Source: Acanthopleura granulata (lineage: Eukaryota; Mollusca; Polyplacophora; Chitonida; Chitonidae). From it: a DNA stretch of 64,000 bases. Positions 35,630 to 48,560 of the stretch are shown piece by piece (position 1 is the first letter of the stretch; each line of letters starts with the position of its first letter). Location: the NCBI GenBank assembly GCA_016165875.1, contig JABBOT010000004.1:29851866-29915865 (forward strand), written 5' to 3'. A model generated the notes under the pieces. It was not told the origin of the DNA and ran no database searches. It was given only the letters and a program-made list of their open reading frames with translations. The translations under genes and the position numbers were made by a program.

Positions 35630-38600
35630 TTTCACACACACAAGGAAATGCGCTGTAAATTTGGAATGATTCCTCTTTTTTCATGATGGACAGACATGTC
35701 GCGGGAGTTTAGAAATTTCATGAACACAAACTTCCCATTTTAGTGGAATATTCGTTGTATAGCTGTAAACGACTCAAGAATACCTTCGTGGCGCGCCAAT
35801 CTATATAGTGCCATCAATCCTAAATTGTGATTTGGCTCAAGAACAGAAGCAAGAAAGGTAAGAGGTAAAATTCTCCAGGTGTATTAACAATACAATGGTT
35901 AATTTTTAAATTTTCGTAACTTTGCACTTTATTCCAAGTGGTGTATGGAATAATAAAAGGCAAAGTCGTATGAATGTTGTATTACATATAATTCTAATTT
36001 GACACCTGTCACCCTTGGGCTGGTGAAATACACACAAGTTACCTCCCTTTTCCCCTTGACGCCATCCTCCCTTCTTTCATTATTCCACCTGTAGATTTAT
36101 ACTCGACCCACCAACCTGACCAGATGATCACCAAAAACGACACAAGAGGCTCATCATGGAAAGTTTGACTTGCAGTAGATTAACTTGAATTCGCTCACCA
36201 TGACATGCATGACACCAGTGTTTAAGCTCTCGGTCTGCCTTGGCGGCTTGAGCCTATGACTTAATGAATCAACTGTCTAGACCTTTTTGGCCAGTGAATG
36301 AACTTCCTGGCATCATATTTACAAGCACAACAACAAAGCAAGCACATGTATACTGACATCATTGAACGTCCAGGCGTACAATAATATGTTCTTGGAATTC
36401 TTTGCCGTGCTCCTTGGATTTCCAAGAAATGGCTAAAGGCCGTAGGCTCAGTTTTATATTTATTTTTTTTATATTCATTTGTAATATAAATATAGGCTCT
36501 TTTACATTAAATAAATAAGACATTCTGGACGTCACGGAACATATCTGTTGTGCTGCAAAAGAAATTGAAGAAAACTAAGCATTTTGTAATTTCTGCAAAT
36601 GTCTTCACCTTATAAGATTTTTTTTTGTTTTGTTTTTGCCAGTTATATAAAAAAGCGCACACCTTATTCAGTTAAAAAAGCTTTAGCAGCGTATTGGTCC
36701 CTCAACATGGATTTGCGAGTGCGCGTCCGAATCTGGTGAATGTCGAGCACCTGCGTCCCTAGTTTAGCATTACCCGCTTTCCACCTTGTAATTTGGGTAT
36801 TATTTGTTTGCCAAATTATATACATCTTGTAAATATATTTGAATTTCATAACAGTAAACCGAACAGTGAATTTCTTAAATTGCAAAATATTAATGCCAAA
36901 ACCTACTTGGAAAATAAGTTTTCATATGAATTTAAGTGTTTTCACTGAAAGCTTACATAATATTTAAGAAAAAAATTCTTAGGAGGCTAACAGCCAATCC
37001 GTTCGTGTAACATTGCAGAAAACAAAATTTAAGGCATCTTGTATCATTTTAGTTAACTTTAGTACATAAAACATGGGCATTCTCGACGGTGATGAAAGTT
37101 CCTTCCGGATTGAAAGAGCATGAACAAAAATAAGCATTTTGTGATTTGTGCCAATATCTGGCTTCACCTCCAAAATAGTTAACCCCATAGACAGCAAGGA
37201 CACTTTATTCAGTCATTAACGTCCTCGTCAGAAATGTATTGGTAGCAGTGACCTGTTGTTCCCTTAGATATGTTCAGCTACTGTTCATCAAACACGTTCG
37301 GCCAACTCGTGTCTGAATATGGGGAATGTCGCCAATCCGCGCCCCTTGACCGGCATTACCCGGTTTACACCTCTTAGCTGATTTGGGATATTATTTGCTT
37401 TCTACATTTTTTAGACAAGTTGAAAATACTTTTAATTTCTGTGTAGAAGACCATGCCATACACATAAAGTGTATTTTAACCATTAAAATTGAAGGAAAGT
37501 CCAATGTTTCACATGGATCTCGTGAAAAAATGCACGAATGGGTTTTTAAAATTTGATGAATCAAAACCAGCGGCATTCTAAATCCCTGTATTTACATGTG
37601 GTGGTGAAAAAACGTTATTTTGCATTTCTTTCATGAACTGTGTTGGATGAAAACCAGTGCCATTCTGAACGGGTTTAGTGAACCGCACTGGATGAAGACC
37701 GACGAATCGCCATGGCCCAGAATGCTTAATTGCAAACGAATGGACAGACATAAGAACTTTGAGATTTGTGTCCATTATTTTCACAATCTGTACAACATTT
37801 TTGTCCTCATCGCAAAAGGCAATCCTTAATAATTCATGAACCTCACATGAGTCGTGGTTCTGTGGCCTGTATTTTGTTCCCCCTGACACGGTTTTGCGAG
37901 CGCGCGACTGAATCTGGGGAATGTCGCCATCCGGCGTCTCTGGGTCGGGATTCCCCAGTTTACACTCCTAAGTTGAGCTGGGGTAATAATTATTTTGCAA
38001 AATTATTTAAAGCTTTCAAATGTGCTGCAATTCTGATCTTGAACATAAAGCTATTAACTTCTAAAAAAATGATAATTCTTGGCACCTTCAAATCCATGGA
38101 TAATGCCTCTGAAATTGGCAACTCTGCACTCTAGTTTGCAGTATTTAAAATTTTGTGAATCAAACTAGAATCAAAGTGCTTCCTCGAGGGAACAAACATT
38201 TCTCTGTGTTCCACACAAAATGTGTTCAGTAAAACTCACATGAGTCGTGGTTCTGTGGCCTGTTTGTTCCCCCAGATGTGGTTTTGCGAGCGCGCGTCTG
38301 AATCTGGGGAATGTCGCCATCCGGCTTCTCTGGCTCGGGGTTCCCCAGTTTACACTCATAGGTTGTGGAGGGGTAATAATTATTTTGCAAAGTTATTTAA
38401 AGCTTTCAAATGTGCTACAACTCTGATCTTGAACATAAAGCTATTAACTTCTAAAAAAATGATAATTCTTGGAACCTTCAAATCCATGGATAATGCCTCT
38501 GAAATTGGCAAGTCTGCAGTTAAGCTTGCAGTATTTAATATTTTGTGAATCAAACTAGAATCAAAGTGCTTCCTCGAGGAAACAAAAATTTCTTTGTGCT

Positions 38601-41600
38601 CCACATGGGGTTTAATTAATTCCTGTCGTCACCCAAGACACAAACATAGTCTAACATAAATGAGCATCTCCCTTGAGCAGCAAAAATATAATAATGAAAT
38701 AACTGAGCAGCAAAAATATAATAAAATAATTGAAATCTTTTCTGTGACCCATGAATCTCACAAATATAGCTTACATAATTTAAAGTGTATTCATTTAAAA
38801 TAGAGCAACCCATAGGAAGCAAACATTTGAGGGGTTCCTGTATAGTCTCTTTGAATTTCGGTACAGAAATTACCAAGGATCTCAGAGATATATGACCACT
38901 ACAGACCTCATAAAATAGGCTTACTACCCGGGCATTCTTCATGCTCAGAACACTTTATTAAAATGTGCAAACCTAGCACAACGTGACAGTTATGTTTCTA
39001 ACATACAGGAACAAATGGACAACGTGATACTTATGTTTCTAACAAACAGGAGCCAATGGAGGTCTGAAAGTTTAGAATCCTGTAATTTCCGATGTGACTG
39101 GCCTCAGTAATGGCGCATATATATTAGCTTCCTTTCCGGAATCGCCCTTCAACGAATGTGTGACCTTGACAAACTCTAATACAGCCCACAAATACCCACA
39201 GGTTAGCCAGATTAACTACCCTTCAAGTGCAATCCTTGTAAATGTTGTAAATATATTTTGTTTCATAAAACTCAACAGACCGCTCACGTCGATGGTTTGA
39301 ACTTAGCTCGGCCCGGCCATTTTGTTGCAGCAGAATAGGGGATCTTCCCGCTCGGTATATTCTTAACAAAGGACTGTTGGTTGGACAGTGGACACCCCGG
39401 GCAGCCACTCCAAAATAAATATCTCACTCACAGAAATCTACAAAGTTACCTTTTTCAATCGCACTCAGGAAATAAAGACCGTTACACTTTTTGCCGGTTG
39501 CTGGTATAGGTCCACTCAGAGGCTCGGTTAACCTAGCTTGAGATGCGCTAAGTGGCGGTTACTGGACCTAGCCCACTGGTACTCGTGTAGTTCAACGGGC
39601 TATTGGACATAAATTTGCTAATAATATTTTAAAAGTTTAAATCGGCTACCAATAAATTAAAATTGATTTTTTTTTAAAGCAAACATTTACAGAAGATACT
39701 TTCATAGAGAGCAGCCATCTTGGACATATCGCCGACATTTTGGAGTGTTTGTTGGACGCGATAAAGTGAACTTACAAAGCTCCCCGATTCCAGCTCTTAT
39801 TTTTGACTTTAATGCTCTTACCTCAAATACAATCACCTGCGATGTGATGCCCCATATCTCTGTATTATGTAATAAAATGATGGATACATGGGTGAAATTT
39901 CACTCCACAATGGCCACAAGCCTTCTCTATGTACGCCTATCTGTAACGGCTAGTAAGGTATGGAAGTCGAGAAGGTTCCTTCGTCTTCAAGGAATGCAGT
40001 ATTGCTGACGCAGAGAGACTAACAGGTTCACTTTACTAGATACACTTAATTTCTGAGGCGGGGTATCAACAAGGGATAACTCTGAGGCTTGCACACGATT
40101 ACCAGTATGTGATTACTTTCTTATTTGTTGCATCATGTAAATACAAGATGGACACATCAACATACTGTACGGTATCAATGCATGCGTGTTGGTGAGCGCG
40201 TCTTCCTCCTTACAGTCCACAATATTTCTCACATCGTGCTGCATGTACATGTACATATTTCCTTAAAGATTAGAATTTGCCGTTCTCAATAATTCCACCG
40301 ATTTTTTGTAACTCTTACATTACGTAAATTTTTTGGACTTATTTAGTTGCGACAAAACCCAACTGAATTTTAAACAATACCTACCAGTTTTGTATTCATA
40401 TGTTGGAATTGATAGAAAGAACTGTCATTCCAAATAGCCATTTATTTTAGGCAGTTTTTTTTGCTAAATTCGTGCAATATTTTCAAAAGGGTAAGCGATA
40501 ATTAATTCTAACTGACCACATTATACTGTTATTTAAACAAAGGAAAAGAAGAAAGAAAGAACTGTTAGTATGAATTTGTATATTTGTCTGCAGCAAATGA
40601 GATAATCTTTTTGTATTGTAGTATTGAAAAAAAAAATACAAATCCTTACTGCCTACTGTTATTACCATGGTGTTTACAAAGTTACATTTAAGTTATTTAA
40701 AATTACATCATTGTTTCCGTTTTGCTCTGGTGCATAGAAAGATTTAAATTTTGAAAGAAAAAATCATGCGAAATCAAAATTATTCTCATCTGTAGCAAAA
40801 CTACTGATGTAAAATTCGAATTTCGAATGTAGCGCCTCGATGTAAACAATAAATAACATCCATAAACCCCCCCCCCACACACAAAAAAAACAAAAACAAA
40901 CAAAAAAAAAACACAAACAAACATAAGACAGAAACAATAAAGAGAGACCAAGATATACATTAAAAAATAAAGTGTTATCATCAATACATGAAAAAAATTT
41001 AGAGTAGAGAACCTTAGTATATCAGATTGATGGATGTAATTTAGAGTGTGGATTTTAAGTCAAGGAATTATCGTTATTAGGGATTAAAGACTACCCTAAC
41101 GATAATACTGTTGTAGAGAACAGAGCTTAATAAAATAATAACTCACCAAGATAGATTTATGTATTACTGCAATAGATTACTTCGATGCAATGCATATACA
41201 TCAGAAGACATACCCATTACAATACATAGGCCTGTCATTTGCGTATGAAAATTATACAATAAAAATTGTGTGTCAGGCCAAAAAATGTGTCCCATTTATT
41301 TTTTGAGGTATTTTAAAATATTTACATGTGGAAACTTTGGCAGAAGGTGATATCTTGTGGTACCAAGATGTCAATAATGGTCTTCCATACATGCCGGATG
41401 GCAGGTTCGGTTGGCTTCGCTCGTGTTTGGTGTGGGTAAAGCTCATCAGTGGGAAAATTCATCAGACCGTCACTAATTCAGCACAGGGGCGAAACATATA
41501 CAGTATGACTGTTTTTGCTGAAGCAGTTAGTGTAAAATTAACGAATTGGGTAAATAGTACTCTGTGTTCGACAAACAAAAAATTATATGAAAGATAAATT

Positions 41601-41648
41601 TGCACCACTGTGGGGAGTTTGGCACCAAACCGGTCACATGACCAAAAC
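35630..41648. other. Divergent intergenic region
   Basis: Separates the minus-strand SET gene from plus-strand PEX26 and must hold both promoters, none of which I can place. Contents: the repeat block at 36.7-38.6 kb and a low-complexity C/A stretch at 40866-40923. No gene seen. Confidence 0.5.
36690..38560. repeat. Four-copy degenerate tandem repeat with hairpin
   Basis: Units near 36690, 37250, 37850 and 38240 share tgcgagcgcgcgtctgaatc, then gggaatgtcgcc and a C-rich segment. The last two are about 90% alike over 330 bp, the first two much diverged. In the last two, ctggggaa and ttccccag frame a GC-rich loop, a possible hairpin. Confidence 0.75.
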
Positions 41649-41857
41649 ATGGCCGCTGCAATAGTGAGAAAGCACTCCTGCAAAAGTTGGACTTCGCGAA
41701 ATTCCTCCGACATGGTGGATAAAAATAGTTTAGAAAATAATGTCGCCGCGTGCTTTGAGCGGGCCATAGATTTTTTGTTGTTGAAAGATTTTGAAAAGTG
41801 CGCTTCAGAGTGTGTACAGGGACTTATAATCGCAAAGCAGCAAGCAAATCAAGACAG
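41649..41857 (+). CDS. PEX26: PEX26 exon 1
   Basis: 69 codons plus two bases, ending GACAG|GTGTGA. It carries the first helices of the PEX6-binding region. Confidence 0.8.
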
Positions 41858-44800
41858 GTGTGATCCTGGTGTACAGCACATAATATAATATAATATATAG
41901 ATGTCATATTCTTTCCCCTTATTGGTAACTAAATTATAGACTACAAGGCCTGTAAAAATGCGAATGTCAGTGTTGATGCATTGTTTAGTACAATTTGATA
42001 AGAATAAATAGCTTACAAATGAAAATAGTTGTTAATCAATTCAGTTAAGTTAATTAAGAACCCTCTGCGTGTTCTTGTTCATGCCACAGTCTTACAAGAT
42101 AATACCACACCATTATAAAGGATTTTATAAAGTCTCCACTTGGTCTGTATGCTTCATGTGTTCTGAGGATTCTTTTGATCGGTGGTGGTTGTCCTGAATA
42201 TATGGGTTAAGATGAAACATAAATGAAACATACCCTGAAAATAAATTACATGAAGGTCACTCAGTACCTTACTGAATTAACTTGCTTGTGACATCAAATG
42301 AATGTTTGATATCGGGCAGAAAAATGCTTTCTGCTAATGTAGTAATTTACTTGTGAAATATGCTGACTGAATGGATAGATTAAATGTGTGAATGGAAAGA
42401 TTAATCATGTTTATATTTTTTCTGCTTTTTTCCACAGTGTTCTCAAAGCCTCAGAGACATTTTGTGTCTTGTGGATTCAGGCATATGCTGAACTAGACCG
42501 TTGGTGGGAAGTTTTGCCTTTTATAACTCAGGAGTATCAAGGAATAGAAGGGTGTCCAGCTAAAATTGTTCAACTGCTGTAAGCCCTAGGTTTTATATTA
42601 TAACTCTTATCACCCCCTATTTTAATATAAAATTATCCAAGAGGTATAAAGAGAAAACAGACATGCTAATTAATAGTTCATAGTTTGTAAATGTGTAAAT
42701 TTAGTTGCTGTCGTTAATGTGTAGCATTTATAAACTACAGGGCACCAATGCTCTATGAAGTACTGATAAATATATAGGCTTTACAAATGTTTATCTGCAC
42801 AAACGATTTAGAATTGTGTGAAAAGATATACATGTATCTGGGTAAGATAGAGATGTATCGATTGATGAGTAACTTTTCTCTAGGCTATGTTCAGGTGCTG
42901 TATTTGGTAACAGAATTGATTTTTTGTACATTGAAGATCAGGGATATTACATAAATTCTTGGTCAGTTTGAATGGTGAAAAGTGAAGAAAATGAATTACA
43001 AATATAAGTTTAGATTGGGGTGCAGCTATAAATTGGATATTGGGATCGAATGGCATGGGAAAATGTTCCTTCACTGTATTGAAATATATTTGTTGCCTAT
43101 GTGAAGATAACAATAAACTGATTTGTATGTTTCTTGTAACATTTCAGTGTACTTCTGCATGCTAAAGTGGAGGAATTTGCACAGTGCCATGCAATAGCAA
43201 GTATTTGGCTGAAGACTGATCAGAATGCAAAAGATGCTGAAGGCTATTCCATTCTGGTGGAAACTTATTTGACTCATGTCCTTGCAAAGCAGAAAAAGTG
43301 GCAAGAGATGGGAGCTTTTCTGAAGAGTTGTACTTTAGTGTCTTCAGAAGAAATGACAAGACTTACACAGTTGTCTGAACTTTTGAAAATCACTGAGGAA
43401 GATAATTCCAGGAGGAAAGAGACAGAGACCAAAGCTTTACACCATAGGCTCAATAAACAAGCTCAAGCACAACCCATAAGAAAGAATACACAATCTGAAA
43501 ATAGACGAGAATCTGAGAGCAGCATAGGTAAACAGTAGTAATATTCTTCCAGTAAGAAAAAATCTGCATTTTTTTTGTTGTGTATTTTAATTTTCTTTTA
43601 ACAAATGTGTAATCATCATACTTGTGGCCAGTAGAGTTATCTTGATTAATTATCTTACCTATTTCATTCTACAGATCAACCATAATGCTGGTTGCCATGG
43701 TACAAGTGAAATATTCTTGAGTGCAGCATAAAGCAAGGATCAAATAAATAAGTCATCATTCTTCAGATCTTTCTGACAATTTCCCTTTATTTCTAGCCGT
43801 ACATATTCTGCCTTGTACACAAGACTCTGACACAAACTTATTAGGCCTGCTCTATAAGAAATCAGTTTTAGGCTTGTTTTAAGAAAGAGTAAAGAAATTA
43901 AGGGACTGAAATCTGGCTCATGCCAAGGCTGGAGACTTTGGGTTTGAGAGTAATGGGAATCTTTTTCCAGATCTGAAAGGAGTTAGTTAGAGATCATTTG
44001 ACTACAATTGTAGTACATAGTTTCTAGTGAAAAAAAACCCTGATGCCACTCTTTTTATATTACTGTATTGAGGGGCCTCTGTGGCTCAATCAGTTAGCGT
44101 GCTAGTGCAGTGCAATAACCCTGAACCCTCCCACCAATGCTCATGTTGGCTTCCTCTCTGGCCATACATGGGATGGTTTGTCAGCAACCTGCGAATGGTT
44201 GCGGGTTTCCCCTGGGCTTTGCCTGGTTTCCTCCCACCATAACGCTGGATGCCATCGTATAAGTGAAATATTCTTGAGTACGGCGTCAAACACCAATCAG
44301 ATATATAAAGAAATATTATTGCATTGTATTATGAACACATACTGTAAGTGACCTAAAATTTCACCCAGAAAAGTGTAGTTTTAGAGACATTTTAATACCA
44401 TTGAATATTACTTTTGTTGCTGAAACTTTGGTTTTTCCAATAGGTTATCATCCTTTCTTCCAAATAAACCACAAAACACATTTCTGCAGTTAAAAGAACT
44501 GTCAGAATTAAGAAAAATGAGCAACTCAGTCATGGAGAAAATTTTAGGGGATGGGGAGGTGAATTTAACTTAAAATTAACTGAAGTTCTTGAATCAGATC
44601 GACAAAAAACAACACAATTTTGAGGCTTGAATGTTGAAAACTTTTAGTGTTCTTGTTTGGATACAAAATCACAAATTGTGTAAACATATAAATATTTTCA
44701 TAATGAAGAATGTCATGATTTATGTGGTTACATTGTCTAATCTGAACTTTCTTATGGATGGAGAGGGACCTCTCTGATCACACATGGAAATGTCTGCCAG

Positions 44801-47444
44801 CAACTTGCAGGAGGATGTGGGTTTCCTGGGGTCGCTGCCCTGTTTCTTCCAATCAAAATGTCTAACTGCCATCATATATGTGAAATATATAAAACACAAA
44901 TCAGATAACTGTAAATGTACATGTGGTACCATGCAAATTTCAGCAGTATATTTGCCAGTGTCAGAATAAATTCCAGGAGTTGAGGTCCGAACTGTCAATC
45001 AAGAACACACATATGACCAATCAAAATCATTAATGTTGCCAAAAGATCAACCAAATGTCCCACTCATAGGTTACAAATGTTCCATCTTTCAGTGACGTCA
45101 TGACATCATTCTTACTTTCATCCGGAATGGAGTGAAGAATAACATTGTCGTGGGAGGGGTGGTGGGACATCTGATGTGGTGGATCTATCCATTTATTCAC
45201 CTGTTCATCCTCATTTTCTGTTCAGGAAATCACAGACACATTGTGACCTTTGTCCATGGGTTAGGCCTCTACATCAGTCGTGGGCTGCACTACATTAACC
45301 TTCAAGTGATCTATAAAGTCATCTTTGTGGGGATGTGCGTGTACCTGATCACAATACAGGCAAATGTGGGTAAGTAGGCTATATTTCTGTGTGCAGTTGC
45401 CATCTGGCTCCAGGTTACTTGAAAAAGAGCTAATCACTGTGAATCAGAAAGTCAGTCAGGATCAGGGATCACATGCTTGGAATATAATCCAACAATCTCT
45501 GAGTTTTGAGTCACTCCATCCCAGGAAAGGAGAGTTGAACATACAGGGCAATACTAATAGGTTCATTAGGCAGAACTCAACCAACCCTTCAAGAAAGTAT
45601 CCTACTTAAAAGTTTTTATTGGTATTTTGATAAAAGTTTTTTCTTTCATTTTTCTCTCCTAGTTAATTTTTTAAAAATCCCTATCTCTTTCAAGAGCTAG
45701 ATGAGAAAAAGAATTCCCCACTGACTGACCCTATTTTGTCCCAAAAGGTTAGAATATGCCCAACAAACAGTTTTTCAAGGATGGTCCAGTCCACCAAAAC
45801 ATCCAAGGTTGCTATATAGGTTAACCCAGCAGAGATCACTTGGCTTTTTAATCCAAGTTTCTGCTACTTGTTGTGCTCAAATCTGGAGTTAGATAGCACT
45901 TATAAAGTACTCTGTTACAAATCCATCATTGAATCTGTACAAGTAATATAATGAATCAGGTCCTGTCTAGTATTTCAAAATTTGCAGTGCTGGTACTCAG
46001 TATAAGTGGATATTAATTAACTTATTTATTTGACAATTGTTTAATGCCATACCCAAGAATATCCTATGTATATTACTTGGGGATCATAAGGGATGGACCA
46101 AAGGTCTGACATTAACCCTGTGATCATGTGCTGTGGCTGGGTGGGGCAACTTATCTGATGTTCATTTTAAGGGCTTCTTAATGGTATTAAACTCAAACCT
46201 TTATGGATTCATGACTTTTTCTTTTGATCATTCCTTTCTGTCCATAATATCATAAAATTGCAAATATCTTGTTTATGTGTATCTTGTACAGATGTTTTAG
46301 GTATAAGCTTTGCTCTGTAAAAATGCAAATTCAGCAGCACCTTAAAGGGAAACACCTTGTGAAAATGAACTTAGGGTGAGTGAAAAGACCATTAAAACCT
46401 GTATCTGAAAATACCTTTATTAATTTTTTTAGATTTTTTTTCACCAAAATAAACACAGTCAAATGTTTTGATTGTATGCTGGGTTTTATGGACCATATTG
46501 ATGATGTAGTTCACCAGTAACATCACGCTGACTTTTCTATGACCCCAAAGCAGAAATTTAGAGTCATATTAGGGTTTTCATACACAGGCAAACATTGCAG
46601 AAATACTCTTCACAAGATCCTTAAATGAAAAATAAATTACATGAAGGTCACTCAGTACCTTACTGAATAAACTTGCTCGTGACATCAAATGAATGTTTGA
46701 TATGTTAAATTACGAGAAAAATGATCCATTTCATCAAAATAACTGCAGTTAAATGTTTTGATCATGTGCTGGGTTTTATGGACCATATTGATGATGTGGT
46801 TTACTTGTGACGTCATGCTGACTTTTCTGTGACCCTAAAGCAGAAATATGGTGTCATATTACTCTTCACAAGACCTTTATTCAGAACTGATTATAAAGGT
46901 GTACACAAAGTTGTGTGACGTCACTGGTGAACCAAATTATCAATATGATCCATAAAACTCACCACACAATCAAAACATTTGACTGCATTTATTTTGTTGA
47001 AAAAAAAAAATAAAAAATTCAGTAAAGGTATTTTCAGATACAGTTTTTACTCACCATAAGTTCATTTTTACTAGATCTTTCCCTTTAAAGGGCACAATTG
47101 AAATGAAACTTTTGATGCCATGTCAGAATGGCCTAACAAGGTGAATGAATGAATGAATCAGAATGAGTCAAAATGTGTTGCCTCAATAAAGCTAAACTTG
47201 AGCTGAAGTACAGTATACAGGTTTGATATAAGTCTGTTTTCCATTCTTTGTTTAGATTCTTATTTTTGCAACTTGAAAATTAAAGCAGGAAACCTTGAGT
47301 GTTGTATTAGGTACTCCATGGTTAACTTTCCCCTCGCTTCATTTAACAGGTGATCTGATCTCTAATACAATCAGAATAGGCCAGATAGGCGAAGCCTTGA
47401 AGAAGGTACTGTCATCTCTACTCTGGCCCAGACATCAACATTAG
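41649..47444 (+). CDS. PEX26: Peroxisome assembly protein 26 (5 exons)
   Basis: Exons 41649-41857, 42438-42578, 43148-43527, 45226-45369 and 47350-47444 join in matching phases to 969 nt, 322 aa plus stop. Human PEX26 is about 305 aa. PEX26 is a tail-anchored peroxisomal membrane protein that recruits the PEX1-PEX6 AAA ATPases to recycle import receptors. Recognition rests on the helical N-terminal part (CFERAIDFLLLKDFEKCASE; CVLWIQAYAELDRWWEVLPF) and on one C-terminal membrane segment (about residues 271-287, VIYKVIFVGMCVYLITI) followed by a short basic-ended tail. The ATG follows accaaaac, a fair initiation context. A non-ATG extension upstream (from 41610) is unlikely. No operon-like linkage with neighbours. 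Confidence 0.85.
42228..42312. repeat. Short dispersed repeat, copy 1
   Basis: ttacatgaaggtcactcagt and the following 60 bases (to gaatgtttgatat) recur at 46629-46702 inside the fold-back element. Confidence 0.7.
42438..42578 (+). CDS. PEX26: PEX26 exon 2
   Basis: Acceptor TTTCCACAG|TG, donor CTGCT|GTAAGC. It holds the most conserved stretch, CVLWIQAYAELDRWWEVLPF. Confidence 0.85.
43148..43527 (+). CDS. PEX26: PEX26 exon 3
   Basis: Acceptor CATTTCAG|TG, donor AGCATAG|GTAAAC. Encodes further helical repeats (VLLHAKVEEFAQCHAIASIW) and a charged, low-complexity linker before the membrane anchor. Confidence 0.8.
43674..43754 (+). mobile_element. SINE tail fragment
   Basis: Only the 3' end: aaccataatgctggttgcca and caagtgaaatattcttgagt, followed by caaataaata. 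Lies in the PEX26 intron between exons 3 and 4. Confidence 0.6.
44071..44309 (+). mobile_element. Full-length tRNA-derived SINE
   Basis: Head ctctgtggctcaatcagtta, body with caaacc-like linker, and tail tataagtgaaatattcttga gtacggcgtcaaacaccaat. PEX26 intron. Confidence 0.75.
44752..44912 (+). mobile_element. Degenerate SINE body
   Basis: Matches the family body (gtctgccagcaacttgcagg) and a shortened tail (catatatgtgaaatat, aaaacacaaatcagata). Confidence 0.5.
45226..45369 (+). CDS. PEX26: PEX26 exon 4 (membrane anchor)
   Basis: Acceptor CTGTTCAG|GA, donor GTGG|GTAAGT. Phase 1 at both ends. Encodes a membrane-proximal helix and the single transmembrane segment. Confidence 0.75.
46341..47090. 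mobile_element. Fold-back (MITE-like) element
   Basis: The left arm from cttaaagggaaa (46341) and right arm to tttccctttaaag (47090) are inverted copies of about 190 bp, sharing tgtatctgaaaatacctt and gtcaaatgttttgatt. A direct extra copy of part of the arm lies near 46740-46870. No transposase. It lies within the last PEX26 intron. Confidence 0.75.
47350..47444 (+). CDS. PEX26: PEX26 exon 5 (tail and stop)
   Basis: Acceptor TTTAACAG|GT; reads DLISNTIRIGQIGEALKKVL and ends in a short basic tail and TAG. The tail resembles the lumen-facing end of vertebrate PEX26 in length and amphipathic pattern. Confidence 0.7.
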
Positions 47445-47809
47445 AAATGACAGGCATATTCATGTTCAGGTGTGTTGTATAGCAGCTTGCAACAGTAATT
47501 GTTGTCTTTCTGGCCTACATTACCTGATTGCTATGGAATGACGTGTTCAAAGGGCATTTGGATGTTCAAAAAGAGACCTCACAACCAAGGTGCACAGGTA
47601 TATGGATTAAACCTTCTGGTCCTTTGGACTGTGTAACATTTCATCTGGGATAGGCCTGCAACATTACTTTGTTGTATTAACATCACTGGTACAATGTTCT
47701 GTTAACACTGCAATCTTGTATCAAGGTAGACTCTTTCCTTGCTTGATAACTTTGGTCAAGTTTAGCCTTTAAAACACATTTTCAGTAGCACCCAAATACC
47801 TTAAAGGTG

Positions 47810-48055
47810 AACTCCCTAGGAGCTAAATTGGCACAGTATACCCTAGAGGCATCTGAAACACAGAGCAGAAGTGATTTAAGGAATAAAAATTGCTATTTAA
47901 CACACTAGAGCCATGCAAAACCAGACAAGATTCTTCTCAAAATTTTTTTGTAAAATATATTTTTATTTTCATTTATATTTTATTTTACCAGATGCATGTT
48001 TTTCTTTGCATAATTTTTAGCTAGAAGATCAGAAGCGGTTATGTATTAGCAAGTT
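47810..48055. repeat. Dispersed repeat family, copy A
   Basis: ggcacagtataccctagagg through cacactagagcca, ttttattttc and gatgcatgtttttctttgca to ttagcaag. Related stretches lie at 49910-50470 and 50540-50680. Confidence 0.65.
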
Positions 48056-48094
48056 GTCTGTCATCTGTTTGTCTGTCTGACTGTCTCACAGGCA

Positions 48095-48560
48095 TCTGTT
48101 AACTTTTCTTTAAAATGCTACTTCTCCTACAGTTTTTGTACGATTTCAAGGAAACTGGGGTCAAGTGTAATTTCAGATACATAATTTGTAGTATTGATTT
48201 TCCATTTCGAGGATTGGTTGTCTGTCTCTTCTTGAATATGGTACCATTTTCAGGACACAACTCCTTCAGTTTTTGTCAGATTTCAGTGAAACTTGTAGTG
48301 TAGATTACATCAAGGTATATACATGTAATTCGTAGTACCAGTTTCCCATTTCAATGATCTGTTGTCAGTCAGTCTTTGTGTTCATCCAGTATATATGTAT
48401 GTTCACATTTCTTTCAAAATGCTACTAGCTAGTGTTACAGTTTTTGTCTAATTTCAACAAAGCTGGGCACAAGTGAATCCCTATACATGTACATACGTTG
48501 TAGTTTGATTTTCAGTTTTGATTGTCCTTTGTCTGTGAATAATTCTTTGATAATTTTGTC
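48095..48560. repeat. Degenerate tandem repeat, about three units
   Basis: The phrase aaaatgctact...acagtttttgt and a following tttc(a)a-aaact motif recur roughly every 150 bp, near 48114, 48260 and 48417. Confidence 0.55.

Noticed and set aside
44444..44562. Exon-like stretch LSELRKMSNSVMEKIL with acceptor and donor
   Set aside because: Needs an unsupported alternative donor in exon 3; composition could be chance.
45398..45609. 70-codon frame after a TGCAG acceptor (plus strand)
   Set aside because: Phase does not fit any PEX26 exon and it would start 28 bp after the exon 4 donor; no family recognised.
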